Program-made: the position numbers and the translations under genes
From: Ensifer sp. BR816
GTDB lineage: Bacteria; Pseudomonadota; Alphaproteobacteria; Rhizobiales; Rhizobiaceae
Assembly (NCBI RefSeq): GCF_000378985.1
Contig: NZ_KB905370.1
Location: 5,516,799 to 5,580,798, forward strand
Direction: 5' to 3'
DNA: 64,000 bases
The notes under the pieces: generated by a model
Told to the model about the DNA's origin: nothing
Databases searched by the model: none
The model's input: only the letters and a program-made list of their open reading frames with translations
Shown: in pieces, positions 25,841 through 35,682 of the stretch
How positions within the stretch are numbered: position 1 is the stretch's first letter
Layout of the letters: each line of letters starts with the position of its first letter

Positions 25841-27124
25841 ATGCTCGATATCAAATGGATTCGTGAGAATGCTGGCGTGCTCGATAATGCCCTGGCGAAA
25901 CGGGGCGCGGCGCCGATATCCGCGGCGCTGATCGCGCTTGACGAGCGTCGCCGGGCGATTCTGCAGTCGCTGCAGGAGATGCAGTCCCGCCGCAACGCCG
26001 CCTCGAAGGAAATCGGCGCGGCGATGGCGCAGAAGAACAGCGAACTCGCCGAAAAACTCAAGGCGGAGGTCGCAGCATTCAAGGACGCTTTTCCCGCCGC
26101 CGAAGAGGAGAGCCGGCGGCTCGAAGCCGAGCTCGCCGATACCCTGTCACGCATTCCGAACGTTCCGCTCGACGACGTGCCTGTCGGCCCGGACGAGAGC
26201 GGCAATGTCGTGAAACGGGTCGTTGGCGCCAAGCCCACCTGGAACCATAAGCCGCTCGAGCATTTCGAGATCGGCGAAGCCCTCGGTTTCATGGACTTCG
26301 AAGGCGCTGCCCGCATCGCCGGCTCGCGGTTCACGATTCTGAAAGGGCAGCTTGCCCGTCTGGAGCGTGCCCTCGGCCAGTTCATGCTCGACCTGCACAC
26401 GCAGGAGCATGGCTATATCGAAGTGCAGCCGCCGCTGCTCGTCCGCGACGACGCAATGTATGGGACCGGGCAATTGCCGAAGTTCGCGGAAGACCTCTTC
26501 CGCACGACGGACGAACGCTGGCTGATCCCGACAGCGGAGGTACCGCTGACGAACATGGTGCGCGAGCAGATCCTCGAGGGCGAGAAGTTGCCGCTGCGCT
26601 TTACGGCCTTGACGCCCTGCTTCCGCTCGGAGGCGGGTTCCGCCGGGCGCGATACGCGCGGCATGCTGCGCCAGCACCAGTTCAACAAGGTCGAGCTGGT
26701 CTCGATCACGGACGCCGAGACCTCGCTTGACGAGCATGAACGGATGACCGCCTGCGCCGAGGAGGTGCTGAAGCGGCTCGGTCTCCACTATCGCGTTATG
26801 ACCCTTTGCACTGGCGACATGGGTTTCGGGGCGCGCAAGACCTATGACCTGGAGGTCTGGCTGCCCGGCCAGGATACCTATCGTGAAATCTCCTCCTGCT
26901 CGGTCTGCGGTGACTTCCAGGCGCGCCGCATGAATGCGCGCTATCGCACCAAGGAAGAGAAGGGGACGAAGTTCGTCCACTCGCTGAATGGTTCCGGCGT
27001 CGCTGTCGGCCGTGCGCTGATTGCCGTCATCGAGAACTATCTGAACGACGATGGCTCGATCTCCGTGCCGGAGATCCTCGTTCCGTATATGGGCGGCCTC
27101 CGACGCATCGAGAAAGCGGCCTGA
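25841..27124 (+). CDS. serS: Seryl-tRNA synthetase
   Basis: A 427-aa class II synthetase. The N-terminal long antiparallel coiled-coil arm (about residues 30-105) contacts the variable arm of tRNA-Ser. The catalytic core follows, with [28 protein letters not shown] (motif 2 region) and [19 protein letters not shown] (motif 3). The start [18 protein letters not shown] matches the family. It lies between tatC and surE, 25 bp before the latter. Confidence 0.97.
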   Translation: MLDIKWIRENAGVLDNALAKRGAAPISAALIALDERRRAILQSLQEMQSRRNAASKEIGAAMAQKNSELAEKLKAEVAAFKDAFPAAEEESRRLEAELADTLSRIPNVPLDDVPVGPDESGNVVKRVVGAKPTWNHKPLEHFEIGEALGFMDFEGAARIAGSRFTILKGQLARLERALGQFMLDLHTQEHGYIEVQPPLLVRDDAMYGTGQLPKFAEDLFRTTDERWLIPTAEVPLTNMVREQILEGEKLPLRFTALTPCFRSEAGSAGRDTRGMLRQHQFNKVELVSITDAETSLDEHERMTACAEEVLKRLGLHYRVMTLCTGDMGFGARKTYDLEVWLPGQDTYREISSCSVCGDFQARRMNARYRTKEEKGTKFVHSLNGSGVAVGRALIAVIENYLNDDGSISVPEILVPYMGGLRRIEKAA

Positions 27125-27149
27125 GGCGCGGGTAAGCGAAAGAGACCGG

Positions 27150-27920
27150 ATGCGCATCCTGCTGACCAATGACGATGGCATTCACGCCGAAGGGCTCTCG
27201 GTCCTCGAGCGGATCGCGCTGACGATCTCGGACGATGTCTGGGTCGTCGCGCCGGAAGTGGACCAGAGCGGACTCGCCCACTCGCTGACGCTCTCGGAGC
27301 CGCTACGGCTGCGACAGGTTGGGGAAAGGCGTTTCGCGCTCAGGGGAACGCCGACCGACTGCGTGATCATGGCGGCGCGCAAGATTCTCGACCGCAAGCC
27401 GGATCTCGTCCTTTCAGGCGTCAATATCGGTGCCAACCTTGCGGACGACGTCACCTATTCCGGCACGGTCGCCGGCGCCATAGAGGGCACGCTGCAGGGG
27501 ATCCGCTCGATTGCCGTCAGCCAGGCCTACCAGCATGCCGTCGGCGGCGCCGTTTCGTGGGATGTCGCCGAGACCCACGCGCCCGCCTTGATCGGCACCC
27601 TGATGAATGTCGAGCTTCCGGAGGGAACGCTCCTTAACGTGAACTTCCCTAACTGCGCGGCCGACGCCGTGGCAGGCGTGGAAGTGACCTCCCAAGGCAA
27701 GCTCGAATTCGGCCTCAGCATTGACGAACGTATCGACGGTCGTGGATTTCCCTATTTCTGGCTCCGCTTCGGCGAGCGTTCGGGTGACTTCCGCGCCGGG
27801 ACGGACATTCGCGCGGTGCGTGAAAACAGGATTTCGGTAACCCCGCTTAAACTGGATATGACCGACTATGCCGTCCAGGAGCGCATTGCGCGCGCACTGC
27901 GGGAAGGGACCGGCGCTTGA
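27150..27920 (+). CDS. surE: 5'/3'-nucleotidase SurE
   Basis: A 256-aa SurE phosphatase that dephosphorylates nucleoside monophosphates. The metal-binding N-terminus [11 protein letters not shown] is intact, with [22 protein letters not shown] and GTPTDCV as further family motifs. ATG 27150 is at the family start; an open extension reaches back into serS. The surE-pcm pair is a classical linkage in proteobacteria, and here the two genes overlap by four bases. Confidence 0.95.
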   Translation: MRILLTNDDGIHAEGLSVLERIALTISDDVWVVAPEVDQSGLAHSLTLSEPLRLRQVGERRFALRGTPTDCVIMAARKILDRKPDLVLSGVNIGANLADDVTYSGTVAGAIEGTLQGIRSIAVSQAYQHAVGGAVSWDVAETHAPALIGTLMNVELPEGTLLNVNFPNCAADAVAGVEVTSQGKLEFGLSIDERIDGRGFPYFWLRFGERSGDFRAGTDIRAVRENRISVTPLKLDMTDYAVQERIARALREGTGA

Positions 27921-28570
27921 ACGGACGCGTTTTGCAGCAGGAGGGCTTTGCGGCCATGGCGCTGCGCCTTCGTTCCGCCGGCGTGGTCAATCACGATTTG
28001 CTCAAGGCCGTCGAGCAGACCCCGCGCAGCAATTTTTGCCCCCCCCAGTATCAGGACGACGTCTATTCCAAGCGCTTGATCCCGCTTGACTGCGGATCGT
28101 TCATGGAGGGATGTGATTTTGCCGTTCGCCTGCTGCACTGCCTCAATCTCAAGCCAGGTCAGCGTATTCTTGAAGTCGGAACGGGCAGCGGCTTCACGGC
28201 GGCGGTAATGGGGCGTATCGCGGAACGCATCCTGACGATCGACCGGTATCAGACATTGGTGAGCTCGGCGCAGAAGAACCTCGAAAAGACCGGCATCCGC
28301 AATGTCGTGGTCAGACACGCGGACGGTAGTTCCGGAGTGCCGGGTGAGGGGACATTCGACCGAATCCTGATCACCGCTGCGTTCAACAGCCTGCCGCGCA
28401 TGTTTTCCGACCACCTCGTCTCCGGCGGCACCCTGCTGGTTCCGATCATGATGAGCGAAACGCTTTGCCGAATCGTGCGGGTCAGCCGCACGGGCAGCCG
28501 CTTCGATCGCGAGGACCTGTTCGATGCGCCCTATCTTCCCATCGTGCCGCAGCTCGCATCGTTTCTTTAG
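27917..28570 (+). CDS. pcm: Protein-L-isoaspartate O-methyltransferase
   Basis: A 217-aa canonical PIMT that methylates isoaspartyl residues in damaged proteins. The SAM motif [16 protein letters not shown] is at about residues 84-99, with the [10 protein letters not shown] region upstream. The apparent start is TTG 27917, overlapping the surE stop as TTGA; an internal ATG at 27957 would remove conserved sequence. The stop TAG merges into a degenerate repeat. Compared with the tolC-linked paralogue at 1450, this is the more typical Pcm. Confidence 0.92.
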   Translation: MNGRVLQQEGFAAMALRLRSAGVVNHDLLKAVEQTPRSNFCPPQYQDDVYSKRLIPLDCGSFMEGCDFAVRLLHCLNLKPGQRILEVGTGSGFTAAVMGRIAERILTIDRYQTLVSSAQKNLEKTGIRNVVVRHADGSSGVPGEGTFDRILITAAFNSLPRMFSDHLVSGGTLLVPIMMSETLCRIVRVSRTGSRFDREDLFDAPYLPIVPQLASFL

Positions 28571-28607
28571 CCCATCGGCCCGGGCTGGCATCAGCGATGC
28601 CCTGTAA
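28570..28607. repeat. Probable deleted remnant of the RIME-type repeat
   Basis: Directly at the pcm stop codon the sequence reads GCCCATCGGCCCG, then CGATGC, then CTGTAA. These match the left end, the inner arm and the right end of the repeats at 20979 and 36522, with the central hairpins missing. The position relative to the TAG stop is identical to those two copies. Confidence 0.45.
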
Positions 28608-28759
28608 CGTCCTTCAAAATAGCGAATTAACACATTCTTAACGAAATCCAGCTTCGCGCAAGCTTGCGCCCGTAGCCCGGACAGGCACGATGGCTGACGG
28701 CGCGCTTGAGTCGCGTTTCCGCGTTGATCCGCTCCATCGTGTCAGCGACGGAGACGGTG

Positions 28760-29410
28760 ATGGAGATCGCAAACAGGCTGACCGCAGCGACAACCGGTGA
28801 CGGTTTGGGCAATCTCGCCGGCCGTTCCGCCGGGCAGGTTGTATCCGGCGGTAAAGACGACGGTGCGGTCCAAGCAGTTCCGGCAAACTTCTTCGATCCC
28901 ACGCCGCGCATTTCGCTCTCGGTGGACGCGCTGCTCTATCTCAGCCGCACCAGAAAGACGCCCGAAAAGCTTCCGCCCCTGACCAGTGACGAATGGAACA
29001 ATGGGCTTTCGGGCCAGCTGGCCGCGCGAGAGTATCAGGCCTTCGGCAAGCACGCCGAGACCGGCGACTACAGGGCCTACTACAGTGCCTTTGTCGACTA
29101 CTATGACAGTCTCCGTCCGGAGGACCAGAACAGCCTGCGCTATTTCGGCACGCGTGAGGCGGCCGTGGCCGGCCTGCGGTCGCTGGAATACGATGCCGAA
29201 AGCGGACTGGACGCAGTAGGCAGTTTCAAAAGGCTGGTCAGCGTCTTCCTCGACGAGGACAAGTCGGTGTCTTCAGTCGGCGCCAGTGCTTTGCCGGCGC
29301 GCGAAACCCCCTTTGTCGGCTGGGACGTCGGCAGTATCAGCTACGAGGACCAGCCGCCGGAATCGCGGTCGCAGTCGGAAATCGAGCGCCTCTATTCCGA
29401 ACTTCTCTAG
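28760..29410 (+). CDS. Conserved hypothetical protein
   Basis: A 216-aa soluble protein of unknown function. I do not recognise a named domain. It is acidic, without signal peptide or membrane helix, and has a Tyr-rich middle (YRAYYSAFVDYYDSLRPEDQNSLRYFGTREAAVAGLRSL). ATG 28760 follows GGAGACG by six bases; longer in-frame starts back to 28706 lack such a site. It sits between pcm and the NlpD-like gene on the same strand. Codon pattern and length favour a real gene. Confidence 0.7.
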   Translation: MEIANRLTAATTGDGLGNLAGRSAGQVVSGGKDDGAVQAVPANFFDPTPRISLSVDALLYLSRTRKTPEKLPPLTSDEWNNGLSGQLAAREYQAFGKHAETGDYRAYYSAFVDYYDSLRPEDQNSLRYFGTREAAVAGLRSLEYDAESGLDAVGSFKRLVSVFLDEDKSVSSVGASALPARETPFVGWDVGSISYEDQPPESRSQSEIERLYSELL

Positions 29411-29571
29411 GGGCATGCCGCGGCTGCTCTCGCGTGCGAGCGGCGTCTCCAGCGCCGGTGGCGGCTCATATGGTTAGCATTTCGTCAAATCGGTGCCGCC
29501 CTTAACCGGGCGGTAACTCTAATGCGCTTTAATCATTCCACAGCGAGTTGCGTTCGGAGTGGGTAAGCGTC

Positions 29572-31107
29572 ATGCGTCAATTTTCATCTCCCAGTGCAGG
29601 GAAGTCCTTGGTCCGCCTGAGTGGGGCGGTCTTGCTGGCAAGCGTTGCGACTGGTTGCAGCTCCGACGTAAGCCGTTTTAGCGGCCTCTTTTCGAGGTCC
29701 GACGATATCACCACCAGTTCCATCCCCGGGAATGTGCCGCGCGGCGATGTCTCTGGTGGCCAATTAACCTCGTCCGCTGGTTCGGGCAGCGGATCTTATG
29801 GTCAGGCTTTCCCGAATTCCGGCCAGAGCGCGTCCTATGATCCGATGAGCACGGGGAGTACGCCGGTCTCCAGCGCTCGGGCCGCTTCCACGCCGGTCAG
29901 TGTCCAGCGCACCGCCTTGGCGGAGCCGGCACCGGCCGCGCCGCGCCAGCCGCAGGCGCTCCCCGCGGCCCGCGAGCCGCAACCCGTACTCGCGAAGGCT
30001 GAGCCGCTTCCTTCGTCTTCCGGAGGAACTTCGGCCAAGGGTGGCTGGACGACCGCGAATGCGCCGACGATCATGGTTCGCCCGGGCGATACGGTCGCTG
30101 TATTGGCTCGCCGCTTCGGAGTTCCCGAAAAGGAAATTCTCAAGGCGAACGGCATGAAATCCTCGGGCCAGGTTGAGCCGGGGCAGCGCCTCGTCGTGCC
30201 GACCTTCGGTGGGGCGAGCAGCGCCGCGAAAGCTGCGGCGTCTGGTTCCATTGCCGACTTCGAGGGCGGCAAGCGGCAGCCTTCGCCGTTGCCCGCCGAC
30301 CAGCGCGAAATGGCCATTCTCCCCGGTCAGTCCCAGTCCCGCGAAAAGAGCGAAGGCCGTAACGACGTGGCCGCGGGCAAGCTCAATAATGCCGGTGCGG
30401 GTAGCGGCTCGGATGGTGGCTACACGGTCAAGCCAGGGGATTCGCTGAACAAGATTGCGAAGGCAAACGGCGTCTCGGTGGCAGCCTTGAAGCAGGCAAA
30501 CGGCCTGACGGCGGAATCCATCCGCATCGGCCAGAAGCTGAAGATGCCCGGTGCCGCCGCGACGGCGACCGACGCGGTCGTCACGGCCTCTGTCCCGGCA
30601 AAGAAGGAAACGAAGGTCGCGTCGCTCGATCAAGGCAAGCCGGCTGAATACAAGGCACCGGTCGCCAAGGAAAGCGTATCGGACGTCGCCATCAAGACCG
30701 ATGTCGACCAGGAGTCTCCGAAGTCGACCGGGATCGGCAAATATCGCTGGCCGGTCCGCGGGGCGGTCGTCGCAGGCTATGGCTCCAATGTCGATGGCAA
30801 TCGCAATGACGGCATCAACATCTCGGTGCCGGAAGGCACCCCGATCAAGGCGGCCGAGAACGGCGTGGTCATCTATTCCGGCAGCAGCCTGAAGGAACTG
30901 GGCAATGCCGTCCTGGTCCGCCACGACGACGGGACCGTCACGGTCTATGGCAACGCTTCGCAACTGAAGGTCCAGCGCGGCGAAAAGGTTCAGCGCGGCC
31001 AGACGCTTGCCGCCTCCGGCATGACCGGCAAGGCAAGCCAGCCGCAGGTGCACTTCGAGGTGCGCAAGAATGCGACGCCGGTGAACCCGGCGACATTCCT
31101 GGAGTAG
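29572..31107 (+). CDS. NlpD-like LysM/M23 lipoprotein (probably non-enzymatic LytM)
   Basis: A 511-aa lipoprotein with a lipobox ending VATGC near residue 30. Two LysM peptidoglycan-binding domains follow (about residues 167-211, MVRPGDTVAVLARRFGV; and 283-326, YTVKPGDSLNKIAKANGV). The C-terminal M23/LytM domain spans about 400-511. The zinc ligands look degenerate: NDGINISVPEG replaces the usual HxxxD segment, and QVHFEVR replaces HxHFE. Like NlpD/EnvC it is therefore more likely an amidase activator at division than an enzyme. The linkage surE-pcm-nlpD is classic. Confidence 0.88.
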   Translation: MRQFSSPSAGKSLVRLSGAVLLASVATGCSSDVSRFSGLFSRSDDITTSSIPGNVPRGDVSGGQLTSSAGSGSGSYGQAFPNSGQSASYDPMSTGSTPVSSARAASTPVSVQRTALAEPAPAAPRQPQALPAAREPQPVLAKAEPLPSSSGGTSAKGGWTTANAPTIMVRPGDTVAVLARRFGVPEKEILKANGMKSSGQVEPGQRLVVPTFGGASSAAKAAASGSIADFEGGKRQPSPLPADQREMAILPGQSQSREKSEGRNDVAAGKLNNAGAGSGSDGGYTVKPGDSLNKIAKANGVSVAALKQANGLTAESIRIGQKLKMPGAAATATDAVVTASVPAKKETKVASLDQGKPAEYKAPVAKESVSDVAIKTDVDQESPKSTGIGKYRWPVRGAVVAGYGSNVDGNRNDGINISVPEGTPIKAAENGVVIYSGSSLKELGNAVLVRHDDGTVTVYGNASQLKVQRGEKVQRGQTLAASGMTGKASQPQVHFEVRKNATPVNPATFLE

Positions 31108-31132
31108 TCCTCACGGCGCCCGGTGCGCCCGA

Positions 31133-32008
31133 TCAGGCCGTCTCGTCGAGATGACGACGCAGACGGCCAGCCAGGTCCTGAATGAATTGCCACGCGACGC
31201 GGCCGGATCTCGATCCCCGCGTCGTCGCCCATTCCAGGGCATCGGCGTGAAGCGCCTCGCGCTCGACGGTGAGGTGGAAATAGCGCGCGTATCCATCGAT
31301 CATGGCCAGATAGTCGTCCTGGCTGCACTTATAGAAGCCGAGCCAAAGCCCGAACCGGTCCGATAGGGAGACCTTCTCCTCCACGGCCTCCGAAGGATTG
31401 ATGGCGGTCGACTGTTCGTTCTCCATCATGTCGCGCGGCATGAGGTGGCGGCGGTTCGAGGTGGCATAGAGCACGACGTTCGCAGGGCGTCCCTCGACGC
31501 CTCCGTCGAGAACGGCCTTCAGCGATTTGTAGGATGTATCGTCGTGGTCGAAGGAAAGATCGTCACAGAAGACGATGACCGGGACCGGAGCTTGCCGCAG
31601 GATGTCCATCAGGGCGGGGAGAGAGGCGATGTCCTCTCGATGCACCTCGACAAGCTTCAGGCCGCTGCCGGTATCGCGTGCCACCTTCGCGTGGACCGCT
31701 TTGACCAGCGAAGACTTGCCCATGCCGCGCGCGCCCCAGAGCAGCACATTGTTTGCAGGGTAACCCTCGGCGAAACGAAGCGTGTTGTCGAAGAGAATGT
31801 CGCGGACGTGATTGACGCCGGTGATCAGCGAGAGATCGATGCGATTTGGCCTCGCCACCGGCTGCAGATGGCGGGTGGTGGGACCCCACACGAAACATTC
31901 GGCCTCGTTCCAGTCGTTGTCCGCCGCCGGCGGTCCGGCAATGCGGTCGAGCGCTGCCGAAAGCTTCTGCACTTCACTGATCAGAACGTCGAGCTTGGTT
32001 TCGCGCAT
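31133..32008 (-). CDS. DUF815-family P-loop ATPase
   Basis: A 291-aa AAA-type ATPase of the DUF815 family. Walker A is GARGMGKSSLVKAV and Walker B is VIVFCDDLSFDHDD, followed by NVVLYATSNRRHLMPRDMMENE with the sensor Asn. The cellular role is not established. I chose the start at 32008 (MRETKLDVLISEVQKL), with GGAG eight bases upstream. The frame continues to 32233, but that extension is low-complexity and not family-like. It converges with the NlpD-like gene (25 bp) and diverges from yajC. Confidence 0.85.
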   Translation of the reverse strand: MRETKLDVLISEVQKLSAALDRIAGPPAADNDWNEAECFVWGPTTRHLQPVARPNRIDLSLITGVNHVRDILFDNTLRFAEGYPANNVLLWGARGMGKSSLVKAVHAKVARDTGSGLKLVEVHREDIASLPALMDILRQAPVPVIVFCDDLSFDHDDTSYKSLKAVLDGGVEGRPANVVLYATSNRRHLMPRDMMENEQSTAINPSEAVEEKVSLSDRFGLWLGFYKCSQDDYLAMIDGYARYFHLTVEREALHADALEWATTRGSRSGRVAWQFIQDLAGRLRRHLDETA

Positions 32009-32318
32009 CGAAATACTCCAGGAATCTTGGTCCGCAGCCCTGGCCCACGCCCTTGATGGAGCATGCGGCGGCGCTGCAGCCGCGCAATTGTCGGCCGCTT
32101 GTTCTTCAGCCGTGGCGATTTTGTCGGTAGCACGGCGGTTTGCGCTGGAAAAGCCCGGCTGCCCGCCCTCAAGGGGTTCTCCTATTGCCGAAATTGTGTC
32201 AGAGGCAGGAGCAACGGAGAAGGGTGCCGACATTTGTGTCGTGGGATTGCCTACCTATATTCCGGGCGGATTTCGCGCGGCTAAGGTAACCGCGTGGGTT
32301 GAACTCAAGGAGTGATCG
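32009..32318. promoter_or_regulatory. Divergent intergenic region between the DUF815 ATPase and yajC
   Basis: A 310-bp spacer that must carry promoters in both directions, one for the ATPase gene and one for the yajC-secDF operon. yajC has a good AAGGAG site just before its ATG. No clear -35/-10 pairs or hairpins were picked out. Confidence 0.4.
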
Positions 32319-32654
32319 ATGTTCATTACCGAAGCTTTTGCGCAGACTGCCGCTCCCGCCGCCGGCGGGGGGGCCGACATTTTGATGTCCATTCTGCCGT
32401 TCATCCTGATCTTCGTCGTCATGTACTTCCTGATCATTCGCCCGCAGCGTGCGCAGATGAAGCGTCGCGAAGAGCTGTTGAAGAACATCCGTCGCGGCGA
32501 TCAGGTCGTTACCGGCGGCGGTATCGTCGGCAAGGTGACGAAGGTGGTCGACGATTCGGAACTCGAAGTCGAGATTGCCGAAGGGATCAAGGTTCGTGTC
32601 GTGCGCAGCGGTGTTTCCGAAGTTCGCGTGAAGGGTGAGCCCGTAAAGGAATAA
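32319..32654 (+). CDS. yajC: YajC, Sec translocase accessory subunit
   Basis: A 111-aa small inner-membrane protein. One membrane helix lies at about residues 22-42 (ILMSILPFILIFVVMYFLII), followed by the family signature RPQRAQMKRREELLKNIRRGDQVVTGGGIVGKV. YajC associates with SecDF-SecYEG. It lies 48 bp upstream of secDF, the canonical operon order. Confidence 0.96.
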   Translation: MFITEAFAQTAAPAAGGGADILMSILPFILIFVVMYFLIIRPQRAQMKRREELLKNIRRGDQVVTGGGIVGKVTKVVDDSELEVEIAEGIKVRVVRSGVSEVRVKGEPVKE

Positions 32655-32702
32655 ACGCACCAGTCACGACCAGCCGGGCCTGGCGATGGAGCATTTCAAG
32701 GC

Positions 32703-35273
32703 ATGCCCAATTTCTCGCCGTTGAAGAACACCCTGATCTGGCTGGTCGTTCTGGCCGGTTTTGCCTTTGCTCTGCCGAACGTCGTTCCGAGCGAGCAGCT
32801 TGCCGGCTGGCCCACCTGGCTGCCGCATCGGCAGGTGCCGCTCGGCCTCGACCTGCGGGGCGGTTCCGATATCGTCCTGAAAGTCGACCGCGAGAGCATC
32901 GTCGCAGACCGGCTTGAATCCACGATCGCGGCGATTGCACGGGCGCTGCGGGATGCCGATATCGGCTATACGGGTCTTTCCGGCAGTGGCCAGGAAATCC
33001 AGTTCCGGCTGCGCGATGCCTCGAGGGCAGCGGCTGCTCGTGAGGCCATCCGCGCACTGACCGCGCCGGTTGACGCGCCCGACCGAACTGGAAGTCCGAT
33101 CCGGGAACTGGTCGCGGACGAGACCGCGGCGAACGAGCCACTGCGGCTTCGCCTGACGGACGAAGGGATAGATTTCCGTCTGTCCACAGCGCTTACGCAG
33201 GCGATCGACGTCGTGCGTCGCCGCGTCGGGGAGGTCGTCGCTGTCGAGCCGGTCATCCGGCGTCGCGGCAACGACCGCTTGAGCATACAGATACCCGGCC
33301 TGGACGATCCTCAGCGGCTCAAGGATCTTCTGGGCCAGCGCGGCAGCGTCTCCCTCCGGTGGCTCGACACATCGATGCCGCCGCAGCAGGCCCTCGACAC
33401 GCGACCACCTGCCGCATCGAAAATTCTTTATTCGCTGGACGACCCGCCGGTTCCCTACCTCGTCGAAAGGCGGGCGTTGGCCTCGGCCCAGGACTTTGCC
33501 GACGCGCAACCTGGGCTTGATCCGAAAACCGGCGCGCCAGTGGTCGATGTCCGGCTGACGGCCGAGGCATCGCAGCGGATCCTGCCTGTGCTGCAATCCG
33601 CTCCTCAGAGACGTTTCGCCATCGTGCTCGATGGCCAGGTGGTCTCGACGCCGTCGCTGGGCGAAGCCATCGAAGGCGACATCGCCCGGCTCTCCGCCGA
33701 CCTGTCCGAGGAGGGCGCGGCGAATCTCTCTGCACTGCTGAGAGCTGGGCCGCTTCCCGTCTCGCTGACGGTCATCGAAGAACGAACAGTCGGTCCGGAA
33801 GTCGGAACGAATGCCATCGCAAACGGCCTGACAGCAGGATTGGTCGCGGCCGCCGCGGTCGCAGCCTGCATGATCGGATTTTACGGCTTCTTCGGCGTTG
33901 TTGCAGTGGCCGCGGTGATCGTCAACGTTGTGCTCATCGTCGCGGTACTGTCGCTCCTCGGAATCACGCTGACCTTGCCGGGAATCGCGGGGATCATTCT
34001 CACAATCGGTGTCGCGGTCGATTCGAACGTGCTTATCTACGAGCGGTTGCGAGAAGAGGTGCGCCGCAGCACCGAACCGTTGCGCAAAGCCCTCGATACC
34101 GGGTTTTCCCGCGTGTTGAGGAGCATAGTCGACGCGAACCTGACAATGCTGATTGCGGGCGCGATACTTTTCTTTCTGGGTACGGGAGCCATACGCGGTT
34201 TCGCGGCGACGCTTGCAATCGGCAGCGTGACCACCATCCTGACGGCGCACAGCCTGACGCGCCGCCTCATCCGAGGATGGTATCGCCGCCGCCGGCCGAA
34301 ACATTTGCCAAGGGGCATCCGCACCGGCTTCTTTGCCGAGGCCGACATCCGGTTCATGGCGCTGCGCAACCCCGTCTTCATCCTGATGGCGTCTCTTTCG
34401 CTTGCTTCGCTCGTCTTGCTGGTGAGCATCGGCCTCAACATGGGGGCCGATTTCAAGGGTGGGTCTCTCCTGGAACTCCGGTCGAAGGCCGGCACTGTCG
34501 ATGTTGCAGACCTCCGCGCCCGCCTCGACGACCTGAACCTCGCGGAGGTCCAGATTCAGGAACTCGATTCGGCGGGCGACATCCTGCTGCGGATCCCTTC
34601 GCAGGAAGCCGGCGACAACGCAGACCAGACCGCGATGGGCCTGGTTCGCGCCGAACTCGAGGATGACTACACGTTCCGGCGTGTCGAGGTGGTCGGCCCG
34701 GCGGTCTCCGGCGAACTGACGCGCGCCGGAACGCTCGCCGTCGCAGCCGCGATACTCGCCATCATCTTCTACGTCTGGCTGCGTTTCGACTGGAAGTTTG
34801 CCGCCGGTGCGGTCATTACCACGCTTCACGACGTGCTGCTGATGCTGGGCTTCCTCGTGGTGACCGGCATCGAATTCAATCTCGCGAGCCTTGCCGCGCT
34901 TCTGACGATCGTCTGTTACTCGCTGAACGATACGATGGTGATCTACGACCGCGTGCGCGAGAACCTGGCGCGCTATCACCGGATGCGGCTTTCGGTACTG
35001 ATCGACGCATCGATCAACCAGACCCTTTCACGTACCATCCTGACCGCGATGACGACGGCCCTGGCGCTCGTTGCACTTTATCTGTTTGGCGAAAGCCGCC
35101 TCGTGCAGTCTTTCAGCGCAACGCTGCTGTTCGGGGTTGTGATCGGGACGATTTCGTCGATCTATATCGCGGGACCGGTTCTCATTCTCTTCAACCGCCG
35201 AAACAATCGTCTCGGCGGAGCACTGGGAGGACGCGGCACCCCGTCGCAAGACACAGCAACAGGGGCTGCCTGA
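32703..35273 (+). CDS. secDF: SecDF fusion protein, protein-export membrane component
   Basis: An 856-aa natural fusion of SecD (about residues 1-545) and SecF (about 550-856). SecD features are GLDLRGGSDIVLKV near the start, the P1 periplasmic domain, and the membrane block with GVAVDSNVLIYERLREE. SecF begins after IRFMALRNPVFILM and has NMGADFKGGSLLEL and YSLNDTMVIYDRVREN. The protein uses proton motive force to complete Sec translocation. Its stop overlaps the ATG of the Mth938 gene (TGATG). Confidence 0.96.
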   Translation: MPNFSPLKNTLIWLVVLAGFAFALPNVVPSEQLAGWPTWLPHRQVPLGLDLRGGSDIVLKVDRESIVADRLESTIAAIARALRDADIGYTGLSGSGQEIQFRLRDASRAAAAREAIRALTAPVDAPDRTGSPIRELVADETAANEPLRLRLTDEGIDFRLSTALTQAIDVVRRRVGEVVAVEPVIRRRGNDRLSIQIPGLDDPQRLKDLLGQRGSVSLRWLDTSMPPQQALDTRPPAASKILYSLDDPPVPYLVERRALASAQDFADAQPGLDPKTGAPVVDVRLTAEASQRILPVLQSAPQRRFAIVLDGQVVSTPSLGEAIEGDIARLSADLSEEGAANLSALLRAGPLPVSLTVIEERTVGPEVGTNAIANGLTAGLVAAAAVAACMIGFYGFFGVVAVAAVIVNVVLIVAVLSLLGITLTLPGIAGIILTIGVAVDSNVLIYERLREEVRRSTEPLRKALDTGFSRVLRSIVDANLTMLIAGAILFFLGTGAIRGFAATLAIGSVTTILTAHSLTRRLIRGWYRRRRPKHLPRGIRTGFFAEADIRFMALRNPVFILMASLSLASLVLLVSIGLNMGADFKGGSLLELRSKAGTVDVADLRARLDDLNLAEVQIQELDSAGDILLRIPSQEAGDNADQTAMGLVRAELEDDYTFRRVEVVGPAVSGELTRAGTLAVAAAILAIIFYVWLRFDWKFAAGAVITTLHDVLLMLGFLVVTGIEFNLASLAALLTIVCYSLNDTMVIYDRVRENLARYHRMRLSVLIDASINQTLSRTILTAMTTALALVALYLFGESRLVQSFSATLLFGVVIGTISSIYIAGPVLILFNRRNNRLGGALGGRGTPSQDTATGAA

Positions 35274-35659
35274 TGGTCAAAGGTATCGAAATGCACGAAG
35301 CGCACTTCCCCGGACGTGCGCCGATCGACGCCTACGGCAATGGCGGTTTTCGCTTCGCTGACATGTCGCATCGTGGCTCGGTGCTGATGTTGCCGTCCGG
35401 TATCTATGCGTGGGACGTGGCCGAGGGCGATCCGTTGGCGGTCGACAAGTTTCGGCGCGTCCTGGATGAGGCGCAAGGGATCGAAGTCCTGCTCGTCGGG
35501 ACGGGTCGTGAAATCAGACCCTTGCCGGCGGATTTGAAAGCAACGCTTAAAGCCGCCAATATCTCGTCCGATCCGATGAGTACCGGCGCAGCGGTCCGCA
35601 CCTACAACGTCATGCTGGCAGAAGCGCGCGCCGTCGCCGCCGCATTGATTGCGGTTTGA
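35273..35659 (+). CDS. Mth938-domain protein (NDUFAF3-like)
   Basis: A 128-aa Mth938/DUF498 domain protein, with SVLMLPSGIYAWDV and IEVLLVGTGREIRPLPADLKATLKA covering the fold. The human relative NDUFAF3 is a respiratory complex I assembly factor, and alphaproteobacterial relatives are linked to secDF as here. It starts on the last base of the secDF stop codon, so it is translationally coupled. A role in complex I assembly or membrane protein maturation is inference. Confidence 0.85.
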   Translation: MVKGIEMHEAHFPGRAPIDAYGNGGFRFADMSHRGSVLMLPSGIYAWDVAEGDPLAVDKFRRVLDEAQGIEVLLVGTGREIRPLPADLKATLKAANISSDPMSTGAAVRTYNVMLAEARAVAAALIAV

Positions 35660-35682
35660 TCCAGTATCGAAGGATTCCCAGC

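Noticed and set aside
32009-32233. N-terminal extension of the DUF815 ATPase
   Set aside because: Low-complexity sequence with no family match; a good ribosome site and the family start are at 32008.
32664-34979. A 771-codon open frame antisense to secDF
   Set aside because: Shadow frame of a well-supported gene; the composition is typical of antisense translation.
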